Below, one piece after another: positions 46,888 to 58,299 of a DNA stretch of 64,000 bases. The stretch covers positions 771,236 through 835,235 of the forward strand of contig JAGYXB010002029.1 of assembly GCA_022495005.1 (NCBI GenBank), read 5' to 3'. Source of the stretch: Rhyacophila brunnea (Eukaryota > Arthropoda > Insecta > Trichoptera > Rhyacophilidae). The notes beneath the pieces were generated by a model. It saw only the letters and a list, made by a program, of their open reading frames with translations, had not been told where the DNA came from and did not search any database. Positions within the stretch are counted from its first letter, which is position 1, and every line of letters begins with the position of its first letter. Both the position numbers and the translations under genes were made by a program.

Positions 46888-46998
46888 AAGCCTCAATTAC
46901 ATTGAGCTTCTTTACGAGCTGTTTGTTGGCGACTTTACAGGCAGATTATAAATTCGCCAACAAACAGCTCGTAAAGAAGCTCAATGTAATTGATGCTT
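46888..46998. repeat. Long hairpin: 40-bp perfect arms in a 45-bp stem
   Basis: 46893-46932 and 46954-46993 are exactly complementary over 40 bases (arm starts TCAATTACATTGAGCTTCTT). The stem extends to 45 bp with one mismatch, and the loop is 21 bases. No transposon termini or duplications are visible. Arms this long without decay imply recent origin or selection. A microRNA-precursor-like or hairpin-RNA locus, a template-switch palindrome or an assembly artefact are all possible. Confidence 0.9.
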
Positions 46999-49900
46999 TA
47001 CCTACGAATGTATTTTTCTGATCCCGTAATCCCGACAAACACAAATTATTACGTAATTCTTTTTATGCTAATTTGATGACAAATTAACTAAGTACCTAAC
47101 CTACCTATTTTAAAATATACCTTTGTCTGCAAGAATACGTCATTTCAGATGAATTCAAGGGGATTCGAGAATCCGCGACTCCAAACCACACTCTTTAGGT
47201 TCCATTATCTTATCTTACATGTTTCATACCGCTTACTTAAAAATGACTATCGTTCGGAATAGTGATCCAAAATGTAATGACAGTGATGTGCACACTCGCT
47301 TAATAGGTACGTTTGTGAATGAGTCTACCTATGTAGCTGATGCTTCGTAGTTTGTGGTTCGTCTATTATGGTGCATGTTTTCCAACCCTGTCTGCACTGT
47401 TGTAATTGAATCTCTCGACCGGCATGTGTGACATTCACATAATTGCAGTTTTTATTATAGTGCCCTGCATGCCGTTGGGTGTCCCTCGAAATCACCATCA
47501 AGCGGCTCGCAACATAATGACTGTGGCACCGTTACGTCCGTATAATAATTTGCATAACACAGTGCAAACGCAGACAGATAGCTTTTACCTAAGTATATTA
47601 TATTATTATTATGTACCTAGTCAAATATTTGAGATTACAGATTTTATAACATCATCAATTATACAGCAATAATATTCTAAACCTTTGCTATTATTCCTTT
47701 GAGTAAAATAAAATAGTTTGTGCAAGCACCTAATTTAAAACTAAAATTTTGGGAGATTCTAACGCTTTTTTAAAGTCAATGTAAGAAGGTACATCCATTC
47801 CCATTGTTAACACGTTGATTCAAAATTAAAAAGAAGGTCGCGAATTTTATCGGAATTGAAAATAACAGTAAAGGATTAAACGGATTAAAAGAACAAGCCT
47901 TACTGTTTTTATACATTTTTCAGGAGAGCACTTTTAAACTTTTTTTGTCATTAATTTCAAAACTGTAAATATAAGAATATTAATTTAAATATACGATAAT
48001 GCATTAGTCAAAAGCATTGTTTATCTAAAAAAAAAACATTAAAAAGTGTATTTTGCTACAAGCTACATATTTCGTCAGATAACGTCAGATAGGTTAATTT
48101 TGTTCCAAAATGTTTTTAAAATTAAGCTTGGAATGATCTAAGTTGATAACCTTTTTTATGTTCATAATTCAGATACACTTGTTCTAAAAAATCAATTAGG
48201 CTAGTTCTGTTCTAAGGGGACGATATGTTTATCATGTGTTTCGAAAAAATGTGTATCTATGTATAATAATATTTTATTTCGTTCTGCAAAGTGTGTGAAA
48301 AGCTTGGGTAGTAATTAACTACTTTTCATCAATTTACATGCTATATTATGATATAATACGAGTAGTAAAATCTGGCGGTAGGCACACTTCCCAATCACTG
48401 CGGCACACCGGCACACCGGTTGGGATTCTCTGATCAATAGAATCATAATTATAACATAGCAGTTTAATCTGTGAGAAAAAATCGTCGAATTGGTGTATTA
48501 ATTAATTCATTAACGATTGAAAAAATGCCAAATTAATAATTAAAAAAATATGGTACAAAAACAACACCAATAATAAAATTGTATTTGTCCATTGTTATAC
48601 GCTCGAATGCTTGTGTAACTAAAAAACAAGATATTTTTTAATTGTATTTTAGAATAAAGTTTATTTTCCGATACCCATCCCTTTCGAGTGTAAAATTTCC
48701 AATTCGTGCATGAACGAGAATTTTTTTCAATTCGTTTCACAACTTAAAAGTTGACTTGAAGTTTGTTTTTATCATTTAAAACTTCGCGGCCTCAGATTAC
48801 GAATATAATTTGACTTCAAGGCGTACTTTTATGGTACTTTATGGAAGTATTTAACAATTTTACCGGCGTTCCGTAATACTTTTATAGTATAGTGTTGTAG
48901 TCGTTTCAGAGAATTTCTGCAATATAGGTACAACAACTCACTCTTCAGAAAAAGAAATTTTGTATTAAATCTGTAATATTATAATATATACGGCAAGAAA
49001 ATGACAGCGATGATACACGGATTCGAAATGTGGTACTGGATGGGAATGCTGAGCTGAGAGTGTTATGTACGGCCAATAAGATGAACTAGTCAGTAACTAG
49101 TGAATTGTCAACGTGCTGTCCATTACCTATGTCTCGATGCAGCGAAAAATTAAATAACCGAGAAGAGTAGAAGCCGCTAGGGGAAGCCTTAATCCAGCAG
49201 TGGATCGACCCACAACGTTTCAATTCAATGTATATGTCTCAACGAATATATTGATTTATTCTGCGATATAGTAGGTACTACTTGGTACGTAGGTTGATTT
49301 AATTAAAATAAAACTATGCAATACTATTTCCACTTAGTTTGTGTCTGGAATCTAAGCGGAATTACTATTTACTACGGAATATTGTGTTTTATTTTAATTA
49401 ATGCAATAAGGTATATTTCCACAAAGAATTTGCGGTTAAGAGGATCACATCAAAGGTTCGATTTCATAGACCGAATTACAAAGCATCCACCCTCACATAA
49501 GATATAAATGCATTCCAATAGAAATTACCTGAGATGTCGCAGTAATTATTTAAACAGTGAGTGGTATGCATAGCACATTGTATTTTGTTACAATCGAGCT
49601 TGTATTTTGGTGTATTATTTCGGCATATATTCCAAAATCGGCAATACAGCGTTTACCTCACATGCCAATACAATTCTTTTTAGAACTTCTACTGAGTTGC
49701 CGTTTTTATAATGTTGCCAACTTGAGTGTGTACAGTCTCTAACAGTTCCCAAGACATTAATTATATTAAAAATAAATTTGGTTTTTTATGCTGTTTATCA
49801 TTCACATTCACAGTGGAGTCACTTTGATGTCTCTGAGTGTTGACGTAAAATTAAATAGAAACCCATTAATCGTATGTGGGTTTGTTTTCTTCTTCTTGGA

Positions 49901-51440
49901 ACCAGTGCGACATTCCGGAATCGAGATGGGATGAATGCGATAATGAGACGGCAACATGACTGATGATAGGAAAAAATGCGTTTTCGTGTTTGGAGGGATC
50001 CATCTATGTTCTCTCTCATAACATTACTAACACATACACGAGGGACATGGTTGTTGTGTTTCTTATCCAGCTGCCGATTAGCATGTTTTAAAATAAATCT
50101 TATGTTTATAGGTACTGTTCTAGAAGAAACCAATATATTATTATTATCTTGGTTGCAAATTTATGGCGCTGTATGCAATTGTGACGGTTATATGTAAATT
50201 ATACGCATTATATTTCGCCGTAGTGTACAACCAACCGTAAACTGTCTTACCGGGAAGAGATGGCATTGAGATGAAGAAATACAATTTATTCGTGGAGTTC
50301 CAAGTTTATTAGATTCAATAGGAACATTACTTTGATATTCATTGGCATGACAACATTATTATCAGATATTTGATAAGTACGACTTGATACCAGAATTTTA
50401 ATAAATTATACGGTATTATCTATTTCTAATTTACTTACCTAATTATTTTCTTCTGTTTTTCCCTTGTATTCTGGTGATTTTTATTACTTAGTTTTTAAGT
50501 GATTCACTTAAACATGATCTCAATACCATACGGCCATATATTTTCTATACTGCATCTCACAGTTAACTGTGAGACGGCCAACTGTATACGTATAATTATT
50601 GTAATACATATTTTTTATAAAATATAAAATTTTATTTTTGCACTCATAATTAGGTACCACAGAACAGATTGATAAATGGAAATGTGAAGCCAGCCGCCAT
50701 AGACCCAGAATTTAATGCCGGGTTTGCTTTATAAAACGATCAGGCCATAAAACTCGAGTAAACAGAGCCCCAGAATGTCCTCAAGTATTATCAATATTTA
50801 ATGCGCGTTTTGTTTATGTGGTAAACTTTAATGCATGTTATGATACATATTATAGACGTAACTATTGATAATGCCTAACATAACTTTCCTTAATAGGTAG
50901 ATACCTATGTGTTTATGTTTAGCCTGTAATTCTCCACACATGAGAATTAAAACTTGCGTCAGCCTCACCCAGAAGATAACCACTTTCCATTATTTTTCTG
51001 TTCCCTGCTAATCATCCAGGTCTTAAATTCAAGTCATCAATTACCGACTAGGTTAAGTGGTTTTTGCATAATGTCATCTACAGAATTTTATACATGTAAT
51101 ATTGTTTGAAATATTCACGGTTGGTTGTTACTAAACAACCAATAAACCAAATAGGTACATACTAACAACTTGTTGGTATGTACTCTGTTCTTTCCTCGGC
51201 ATTTCGGGCTAGTTGCAGAGGCCATACTCGAGAGATAATGTAGTAATATTAATAATAAGGATGATGGACTACGGTTAAAAACGCCATGGCTTCCGGCCGT
51301 AGACCAATAATCATTGTTGCGACAATAGCGGCAGATTGATTACGAATTTCGCCTGCGGCACTAATTCCTTTTCTGTATAATCAATGCCGTCATCAGCATA
51401 AGCTAAACAAGCGCATCATTTATATTGATGGGTCCATAGC
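46999..51440. other. AT-rich stretch without genes
   Basis: A small RTE relic lies at 49170-49222 and a 20-bp perfect palindrome (TCTCACAGTTAACTGTGAGA) at 50555-50574. A local duplication GGCACACCGGCACACCGG is at about 48403-48420. The scattered short frames (47406-47672, 48540-48740, 49316-50197) have no recognisable content. Confidence 0.3.
49170..49222 (+). pseudogene. RTE-type LINE C-terminal relic
   Basis: In one + frame it reads GEALIQQWIDPQ, the conserved C-terminal end of RTE-clade proteins. The rest of the element is not recognisable. Confidence 0.5.
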
Positions 51441-51665
51441 AAGTATGGAGAGCAGTAATGCCAACCGTACTATGATTATAGTACAATACTATAATTTTGA
51501 TTTCGTGAAAAATGTAAAATACTATAATTTTACGCCAAATATACCAAAATACTATAATTTTAAAGGATTCAAGACGAAAAATGTTCCTGTACAATATATT
51601 TTTCAGAAATACTATAATTTTTACGCCTTTGTACTATCAGCATAGAAAAATATGGCAACACTGAT
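51440..51665 (+). repeat. Repeat with ACTATAATTTT units, copy 1
   Basis: AATACTATAATTTT occurs four times between about 51487 and 51622 at irregular spacing of 30 to 60 bases, and the block ends TATGGCAACACTGATGG. 54000-54135 repeats the same order (GCCAA, AAAATACTATAATTTTAACGGATTCAA, TTATCAGAAAT, GGCACCACTGA), so this is a dispersed family and not a simple repeat. Confidence 0.6.
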
Positions 51666-52332
51666 GGAGAGTGTTAGTTGTAAGTATGTCGTGATTGTAA
51701 TGTAAAATAATTATACTTTTTTTGTATTTTGTTGATTTAGTTTGATTGCTTTTTACGAACCAACGGATTTTTTAAAATTCACTAGATACCTACTCCGACC
51801 TGTGACTTAATTGTTTAGTAGTTGACAATATTAGAATTAAATAGGGCGGAGCCATCAACGTCAACACTGATTGGCAGTGGTAATAAGAGGAAGACCTGAC
51901 AATATCCCGAAGTAATACTACTTGTAAGGGTCGTTAAAGTTATCCCATTGATCATTTCTGTGAATGAAACGTTTTCCCGCCCTCTGTAAGTGAGATTCTA
52001 AATTTAAATAAGCAAATCAGATAAACATGTGGCCCTCCGTCTCGAATTCCTGTCATTCCTATTCAATCATTAAGCATCAGTGCGATTCCGTTAATTATTT
52101 GTTTTGTGGTAGGCGTACAGCGTGCACAGTGTCAAAAAACAAAACTAAAAATAATCACCAGTTTAACCAGGGTTGTCTTGAGACGATTCGGCGCCCTCGT
52201 AATGTGTTAGGTTTTTATCGAATGATATTTATTATAAATTTCTTATATCGTTTACTTACTACAATAAATCTTAATATATCTCTGTCACTTAGTTAATTGT
52301 CTGTATTATTTATAATAATTATTATTATAACT

Positions 52333-53429
52333 CAGTGTCGAAGGCTCCATACTAAGCGATTATTTAAAGCTTACCTTCTATTTTGAAGTATTTAATTTAA
52401 AGAAATAAATGTTTATATTGTCTAGGACTAGGTAATATAATAAAAATATTGATTGTCATCTATCGTCGGTATTTAGAAGTAGTAGAGCGTTTAATTTAGT
52501 CAAGTTTCGAAACAAAAATAAATGACGAAAGGTCACAGACGTGAGTGCTATTTTTAGGATTTTGCCGAACGTAATCCTCGCTGAATTCTCTACCCCGATT
52601 CCGTTGCCAACCTCATACATGTCTGCATATTTGTTCCAGACTAGTAAGCGCTACAGGACAAGCTTACACTCTATGTTGATTTGTTTATTGTCGATGACTA
52701 TCTTTTTAAGCAAATAATAAGGATGATTAAAAAAAATAACTATTGTGTTCGATCACATATAATTTATAAATTGTTATTAAAAATAAATATTGTATTTCGT
52801 GATTATTATTTAGGTTACTTTAGTCATAGACAAACATAACGTGCTATTCACAGTTCATGTCATATTGACATTTCAAAGAGGGGGTTAAGGTTTTATTTTA
52901 TAATACAAAATTCATTGTATTACTGTGTTAAATTGGAATTGGAAAATTAGAATGCGGATAAATTATCTCATATTGTACCGAAATCATTCGTCAGTGCTTT
53001 AAATATATAAAATCATTCCCGAGTTTGACGTTTCTTCAAAAATTAAAAATTATGAAAGCTTGACCTTCCAAGGGTTTCATTTAGATTTGAATACAGCAAA
53101 AAAACTTATATTAGACGTTTTCACAACAATTTTTATAATAAATATTCGTTCTTAACTGGCAGTTATACATTAAACAAACTTTTTTGTTGGTCATGCGTAT
53201 TGTTTGCTAATGAAAAGTGGACTTCTACTGCCATAAGTGATTTAAATAATTTGACAAATTCAGCGGTGAAACCTATGACCAATGTGTCGTCGTCATTAGT
53301 GTGCACCTATTCATCAGTAGTAATATCGTTAGTATTATCTTCTTATTTCTCGTAAGTTACCTGACAAGTGTGCTCTTTTTCTCTGATCTCCACAGCTTAC
53401 CTCTTTCCAAAAGTCACCCTTCGCCACTG
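52333..53429 (+). mobile_element. hAT deletion derivative with perfect 8-bp target duplication
   Basis: It starts CAGTGTCGAAGGCTCC and ends CCTTCGCCACTG; TTATAACT flanks both sides exactly. The left end matches, in reverse, the right ends of the MITEs at 5787-6479 and 9666-10254, and the right end matches the start of 695. The + strand keeps part of a hAT transposase (53056-53355). This is the family member that links the small MITEs to a transposase source. Confidence 0.92.
53056..53355 (+). pseudogene. hAT transposase N-terminal fragment (TTF-type zinc finger)
   Basis: The open frame of about 99 codons has no Met start and ends at 53355. It contains RFHNNFYNKYSFLTGS, LNKLFCWSCVLFANEKW and ISDLNNLTN. 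This is the pattern of the TTF-type zinc-finger region at the start of many animal hAT transposases (W/FLTGS, FCW/FxCxLF, then a DLxxL motif). The catalytic DDE region and the dimerisation domain are absent, because the element runs straight into its right terminus. A GTAAGT at 53352 overlaps the end of the frame and could be the first intron donor of the original gene. Confidence 0.8.
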
Positions 53430-53475
53430 TTATAACTAATATATTTTGTTTATTTATTTTGTTTCAGGTGAGTCC
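53430..53475 (+). promoter_or_regulatory. Candidate recursive-splice site (zero-length exon)
   Basis: The tract TATTTTGTTTATTTATTTTGTTTCAG ends at 53467 and GTGAGT follows at 53468-53473. The match to the fused 3'/5' splice-site consensus is as good as at 5660/5661, with the same strand and the same GTGAGT donor. It starts right after the target duplication of the hAT element. Confidence 0.5.
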
Positions 53476-54735
53476 CCACAATCTCAATCTCCTCAAATGT
53501 TATCTCGTTCGCGAATAGAATAGTTATATATGCGGTGAGTGCATTTTTTCAACAGGAATAGTTATTTCGCTATAATTTATAAAATATGTTGACCACTTCA
53601 CAATTTCACAATTTATAAATATTGTTATACGATACGTACTTAGCTCACTATGCGTTTGGGTTTATCTTACGTTATAAATATAATTGTCAATACTGTGTGC
53701 GAATGAAAGTATAAAATGGGCTATGTTAGGTAGGAAACTGATAATTTGTAAAATTCCAAGTTGTATTTAAGTAGAGTGGATAAGGATATTTAATTTGAAA
53801 ATTGTAAATAGTATGGAGCTATTATTATGGCTTAAAATTTTGTTAATATGTTATTGCTGTCAATATTTTTTTATTTATTTCTAAGATTACTAATTTACGA
53901 ATTTTTAAACTTAATTATATATTTTTTAAACTATCATAAATTATCTGTCAACAATTTCTCTTAAAAGTTGTAAAACAGCAAGTTATACCATAATTTTATG
54001 CCAACTAGGCAAAATACTATAATTTTAACGGATTCAATACTAAAAATATTTGTTTACTTGGTTTATCAGAAATAAATCTTTTCCCAGTTTCCATAAAACG
54101 CTGTATAATTATGCTAAATACCTGAATGTGGCACCACTGAATCGGCCTGCAACTCGTCTTCCCTAAGTTGACGTACATTCTGTTCCGTACCGCGAAGAGT
54201 TATATATTGTAATAGAAAAGCGAATGAGCGAATAATAGTAGGTAATATGTTAATCATGGTATAATTATATTTTTCTCATTATAACGAGTGATGTATTGAA
54301 ACAGAGATAAATTTGTCTGCCTTATATTTTTCATTCGACGTCTTAAGCCCCCATACCAAATTTAGCCCACATGTTCGAGGCGCCTCTGTGTCTACGGCGT
54401 ATCATCATGTTTTGGATTTTGTTTTGTAGGAATGAGCACCATGTGATGGCAATCCGTTCAAGTGTAGGAATGCCGAGCCGTCGTGACGTCGGTGATTTAT
54501 GGTGATGATAAAATTGATGACTATTATTTTGATGACACTCGAAACGCTTTCTTTGATGCCCTTTGATTTCTAAAGATGATGAATAATCATGTTCACCGCA
54601 ACAATTAGAAGGCATTTACTTGGACCAAGCAAGCGTTGACAGTAATATTGTTATTAATACATTGTCATATAATATGAAAATTCTTACCTCATCAAGGTAT
54701 GGAAACAACTGAAAAACGACTATTTTCAACGTTGA
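53476..54735. other. AT-rich stretch; repeat copy at 54000-54135
   Basis: 54000-54135 is a second copy of the ACTATAATTTT repeat at 51440-51665. The minus-strand frame 54343-54615 has balanced composition but no recognisable motif. Confidence 0.3.
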
Positions 54736-54957
54736 TATTTTCAATCTTGCTATAGGTACTGTATTGCAACCTGGTTTCCCAGAGAATCCGATAGGAAGAA
54801 ATGCGATGTGCTGCTAGCGGTAGATTTTCTGCATTCAATGGACAGCCAGGTCCACCATATTGTCTCTATACTAGAAAAGCTTGGCATCAAAGATGAAGGG
54901 ACATCTCTAGGCCACTTGCAAAAGACGCGTTATTCGATTCCTCGGTTACTTAGTTAG
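54736..54957 (+). pseudogene. Unidentified coding-like stretch
   Basis: About 73 codons are open in one + frame without a Met start near the beginning. Reading on through the stop at 54955, the sequence stays protein-like (KRSELPGEASDEATLSRKI). Segments such as DRKKCDVLLAVDFLHSM and ILEKLGIKDEGTSLG have balanced residue use, unlike the AT-rich chance frames around. I do not recognise the family. It may be a worn mobile-element gene or an old exon; TTTCCCAG at 54775-54782 could be a splice acceptor. Confidence 0.3.
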
Positions 54958-55163
54958 AAAAGATCCGAACTGCCTGGAGAGGCGAGTGATGAAGCAACAT
55001 TGTCAAGAAAAATACCGAATTAACAATGTCTGAAGCAACAGCGTCAGCCCAGGGTTGCTCCAAATGGACGGACAGTTTACGATGCCTGTAATCTCAGTGA
55101 TTACCGTCGTCAGTAATAAGGCAAAGGATATTAAGAGTTAATAACATACAAAATCCACAACCA

Positions 55164-55200
55164 GTGGCGGCCGGTGATAATGACATTAGGGGGGGGTGCA
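55164..55200 (+). mobile_element. Solo hAT-like terminus
   Basis: CAGTGGCGGCCGGTGATAATG is a typical hAT-type terminus followed by a G8 run. No partner end was found in the window. Confidence 0.35.
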
Positions 55201-55588
55201 AATAAAGCATTTTCCGTTTCGTGAAATTGAAAAAATCTTGGTCGATGAAGGCTTATGCGTAAACGTGGAATACGTCTTAACGCCGTGTTGCGCCGCGAGG
55301 GTGTCGATCTGGATGTTCTTGATCGCTCTGGTAGCATCCACAGGACGTTACAGCGTGATAGAAACTAAATTGTATGAAACAAAATATGACTTTTTTAAAT
55401 TTTAGAACGATGACTTTTAAAAAATCTCTTTTATGGTATTAATATTTTTAAGTTATCGTGAAATGCTTTTTCTCGTATTGAGAAAAGACAAGGCATCATA
55501 ATGATATTTACATCTTTCCCACAAACTGCAGTTAGTTCAGGTTATCTACCGCAAATTCTTAAAAGTATGATTCGTTCGTAACAATAAT

Positions 55589-55962
55589 ATCGTCACTGTA
55601 CAGGCTAAGAGCGTAACCCGCAAATATCAAACTGTTCAGGAATTGAAAAAATCTGTGGGCATTGGATTTACTTATTATTTTATATATCTAATATTTATTT
55701 ATTATTTTATATAATAATATATTGTTTTATTACAAATTGAGTGGCTTATTCTGTACGTACCATGTGGCTTACGTTTGGAGAGGGTTACAGCATGTGGCTG
55801 GAATACTTTTTGTCAAGTTACAAATGACGTTTTGAATTATTTTTTTGGGATTTATGATACTTGGCCAGTTCGTGTAAGAGTATGCAATAAGTCCGTTACC
55901 ATCAAAATGTCACTTTGGTGAAAAGTGAGGGTTACGCTACTTGGCCTGTACGGTGACGATAT
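55589..55962. mobile_element. Small TIR element (CACYGTACAGGCYAAG ends)
   Basis: ATATCGTCACTGTACAGGCT with AAGAGCGTAACCC (55588-55620) is inverted at 55929-55962 as GGGTTACGCTACTTGGCCTG and TACGGTGACGATAT. The subterminal GTGAGGGTTACGC recalls the MITE family at 14630 and 19390. The AT-palindromic tip hides the target duplication. Confidence 0.65.
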
Positions 55963-57290
55963 GTATATAAATACATTAATATGACCGTGACCGTGCGTAC
56001 TTGTGATTTGCTTCTAATGCACTTGATAATCATACTTCTCCCCTTCGCATCCACAATAATATATCTTTTTTGTTTACAAAAATTAAATTCATGCGTGGAA
56101 AATAGAGATGTGACACTGTTAATGGGAAGGAATGTGACGCTGTCGTATCTGATGATTAATGGATGACCATAATGTTTCTTGGTGATAAAGCATCGAGAGG
56201 ATTAACACGCAGTGTACGTATGTGTTAATATTTTGTTTCGTAAGGTACCTACATTACACATAGAAAAAATACGTATTAAGTATTATCATAAAATATACAT
56301 TAATATTAGGTAAAAAAGGAAGTTGACAATAGTAATCATACTATTAATTAGTGACGAAGACTAAATGATTGTTTAACACTTACCTTCACATGAAATAAAT
56401 AATTAAATTTAATGACGGTGTAAATAATTGGTAGGGCACTCGTCTCTGAGTTCTGAGTCCGTGAGTGCGGCCTCAATCCCGCGTTGTTGTTGTTGTTTTT
56501 TTTTTTTTTTTTATATTTGATATTTCAGCGGAATTCTCGGATTTTCGGTGGACGTAGTTCATTGCATGGCGAAATTTTAAATCCACTGTGTTTTGAAGAA
56601 CTACATAATTAATTGGTTTTGAATAGTGTATAGCAGCGCTGTCCAACTTGCGGCCCGCCAATTTTTTTTGCGGCCCGCGAGCTGTACCTACAGCAAATTT
56701 TTCATCAAACATTGGGGAGAGAATTACCCATCATCCATTCAAATGTGAAAACATTTCATTATAATACTAAATATTAAAAATACTTTTTCAAAAACAAAGA
56801 AATATACTGCTTAATTTGAAAAAAAACATAAATTTGTTGATGAGAATTAAAATATTGCGTTACAAATAAATAAATATGACCAATAAGTTTTTTTCGTCGG
56901 GCAAAGAAAGAGATGTGTTTTCTACTCTATACACTGTATAGGGTAGAAAACACACAGGGAACTTATTAATCTGTTCTGTGAAAACACATCTTTTTTTATT
57001 TTCTACATTTGTTTTCATTATAATTTATGAAATGAGTTTATGTATAAAAATTACAACAAACAATACAAATTACATAGGTAATGGTTAGTTTTAAAATTCA
57101 ATTAAACCTTACATAGACCAAACCACAATAGTAGAAAACCGACAAAAATAATGCACACTTTGCAGTCATATTTATTTGTTTTCATTTAACTAAGAATACA
57201 AATTGCAGGTGAATTTTAAAATTCTATCAAACCCTGCCTAACCAAACCTTAATAGATCAAATATATTCTTCTATCTTTAAAATTATATGG
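55963..57290. other. AT-rich stretch with two partial hAT ends
   Basis: 56349-56392 matches, reversed, the right end of the hAT family (AGTGACGAAGACT, then ACACTTACCTTC). 56635-56690 starts CAGCGCTGTCCAACTTGCGG with GCGGCCCGC repeated, another hAT-type terminus. Neither partner was found. (GTT)n with a T18 run lies at about 56484-56512. No gene. Confidence 0.4.
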
Positions 57291-57948
57291 TGTCATGTTA
57301 TTTTATAACATAACACACTAAGTCAAGGAAGTCTTTACGAGGGCAACACTACGCATAAGTACGACCGGATCGCGCCTGCGCACGGGATAGTTTGTACGGA
57401 GTTCGTGACACTATTTCCGGCGCTATGGGAGCTAGCGGGCTTTTGACACGTAGGCGAAGCGAGAGTCGATCTCTCAGTCTTGACCTTTCGAAGGAAGCAG
57501 ACGTCTTGGCCAGTTCCGAGCCTCGGACCCTGGGCACAGGGCTTTCGATTTCCTGACGTTTTGGAGACGAGGACGATGATCATCTGAAGGACGTCCCCCC
57601 CACGCCAGGAGATCGGAGGAACTCCACGGTCCCTACACGTTTGAAGACGCACTCCTCGATTCCGTCCTGGAAGGAATCGAGGGCAGCGAAAAGGCTGGAG
57701 AGCCTTTTGTGTAATCGGTATTTATTGTCATTTTATGTTACGGTCCACCGACCGAATTAGCTTTTGGGTTTTTGTTCTAATTTATCTAAATATTGTATCG
57801 CTTTAGGTGCTCGTGATTCACTTAAGTAATTATACATTTTTATACACTGTAGCCCGAAAGTTATCTTATTTATTAATATACAATTGTTGAAATTTCTCTA
57901 CTTGCTTTTCATTTAATTATCCTTCACTATTGTCTCTATGCATCATCA
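57291..57948 (+). repeat. 5' LTR
   Basis: It begins with TGTCATGTTATTTTATAACA (itself containing a TGTTAT/ATAACA inverted pair) and probably ends ...CATCATCA at 57948. The end is judged from the TG...CA rule and the following primer-binding-like site, since the second LTR is cut. It contains two stable hairpins (57654-57682, 57689-57708). The long minus-strand frame at 57335-57652 is a by-product of its GC-rich first half and recurs in the other LTR. Confidence 0.85.
57654..57708 (+). terminator. Paired hairpins inside the LTR
   Basis: CCTCGATTCC (57654-57663) pairs with GGAATCGAGG (57673-57682). AAAAGGCT (57689-57696) pairs with AGCCTTTT (57701-57708) around GGAG. Two perfect stems in a row within the transcribed LTR could serve RNA 3'-end formation or packaging; the role is inferred. 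Confidence 0.5.
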
Positions 57949-57953
57949 TAGAG

Positions 57954-57969
57954 TGGCGCTCAATCCGAG
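57954..57969 (+). promoter_or_regulatory. Probable primer-binding site
   Basis: TGGCGCTCAATCCGAG follows the LTR end by five bases. The TGGCGC start is complementary to the 3' end of tRNAs ending in GCGCCA, as in many Gypsy-type elements. I have not matched it to a specific tRNA. Confidence 0.5.
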
Positions 57970-58027
57970 ATATTTATATTTATTCCATCATTATGTAATT
58001 TATTATTAATACAGGAACATCCAACGA

Positions 58028-58294
58028 ATGAGTGAAGTAACCGGACAGGTAACTGAGGTCTTAGAGGTAATAAGTCAAACCACCCACGACCCTGCATCCC
58101 ATTTCCCCGAGTCTCATGCTTATTCCTATATCCCCAACCTATTCCCTATATTCCCATCCATACCTATTCCTATATCCCCAACATATCCCTATCCTATCCC
58201 TTTCCCTATATCCCCATCCATACCTAATCCTTATCCCCCATTAAAATCCTTTTATATGACATTGGCACCCAACAAGCATCGTGTTTCTTTTTGA
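58028..58294 (+). CDS. Short Pro-rich frame of the LTR element
   Basis: It opens with a real ATG 60 bases after the primer-binding-like site, where gag starts in LTR elements. The first 25 residues (MSEVTGQVTEVLEVISQ) are ordinary and could be a gag N-terminus. Residues 35-75 are repeats of Ile-Pro/Phe-Pro/Tyr-Pro coded by a CCTATTCC/TATATCCCC minisatellite. It is 88 residues long, much shorter than a gag protein. Probably a leftover, or a short frame kept for RNA function. Confidence 0.3.
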   Translation: MSEVTGQVTEVLEVISQTTHDPASHFPESHAYSYIPNLFPIFPSIPIPISPTYPYPIPFPISPSIPNPYPPLKSFYMTLAPNKHRVSF

Positions 58295-58299
58295 ATATT

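Noticed and set aside
50555..50574. 20-bp perfect palindrome TCTCACAGTTAACTGTGAGA
   Set aside because: No flanking repeat, no loop and no second copy were seen; a single short palindrome in 64 kb can occur by chance.
57335..57652. 105-residue minus-strand frame, repeated at 63670-63999
   Set aside because: It lies inside the LTRs on the strand opposite to the element, and its recurrence only reflects the LTR duplication.
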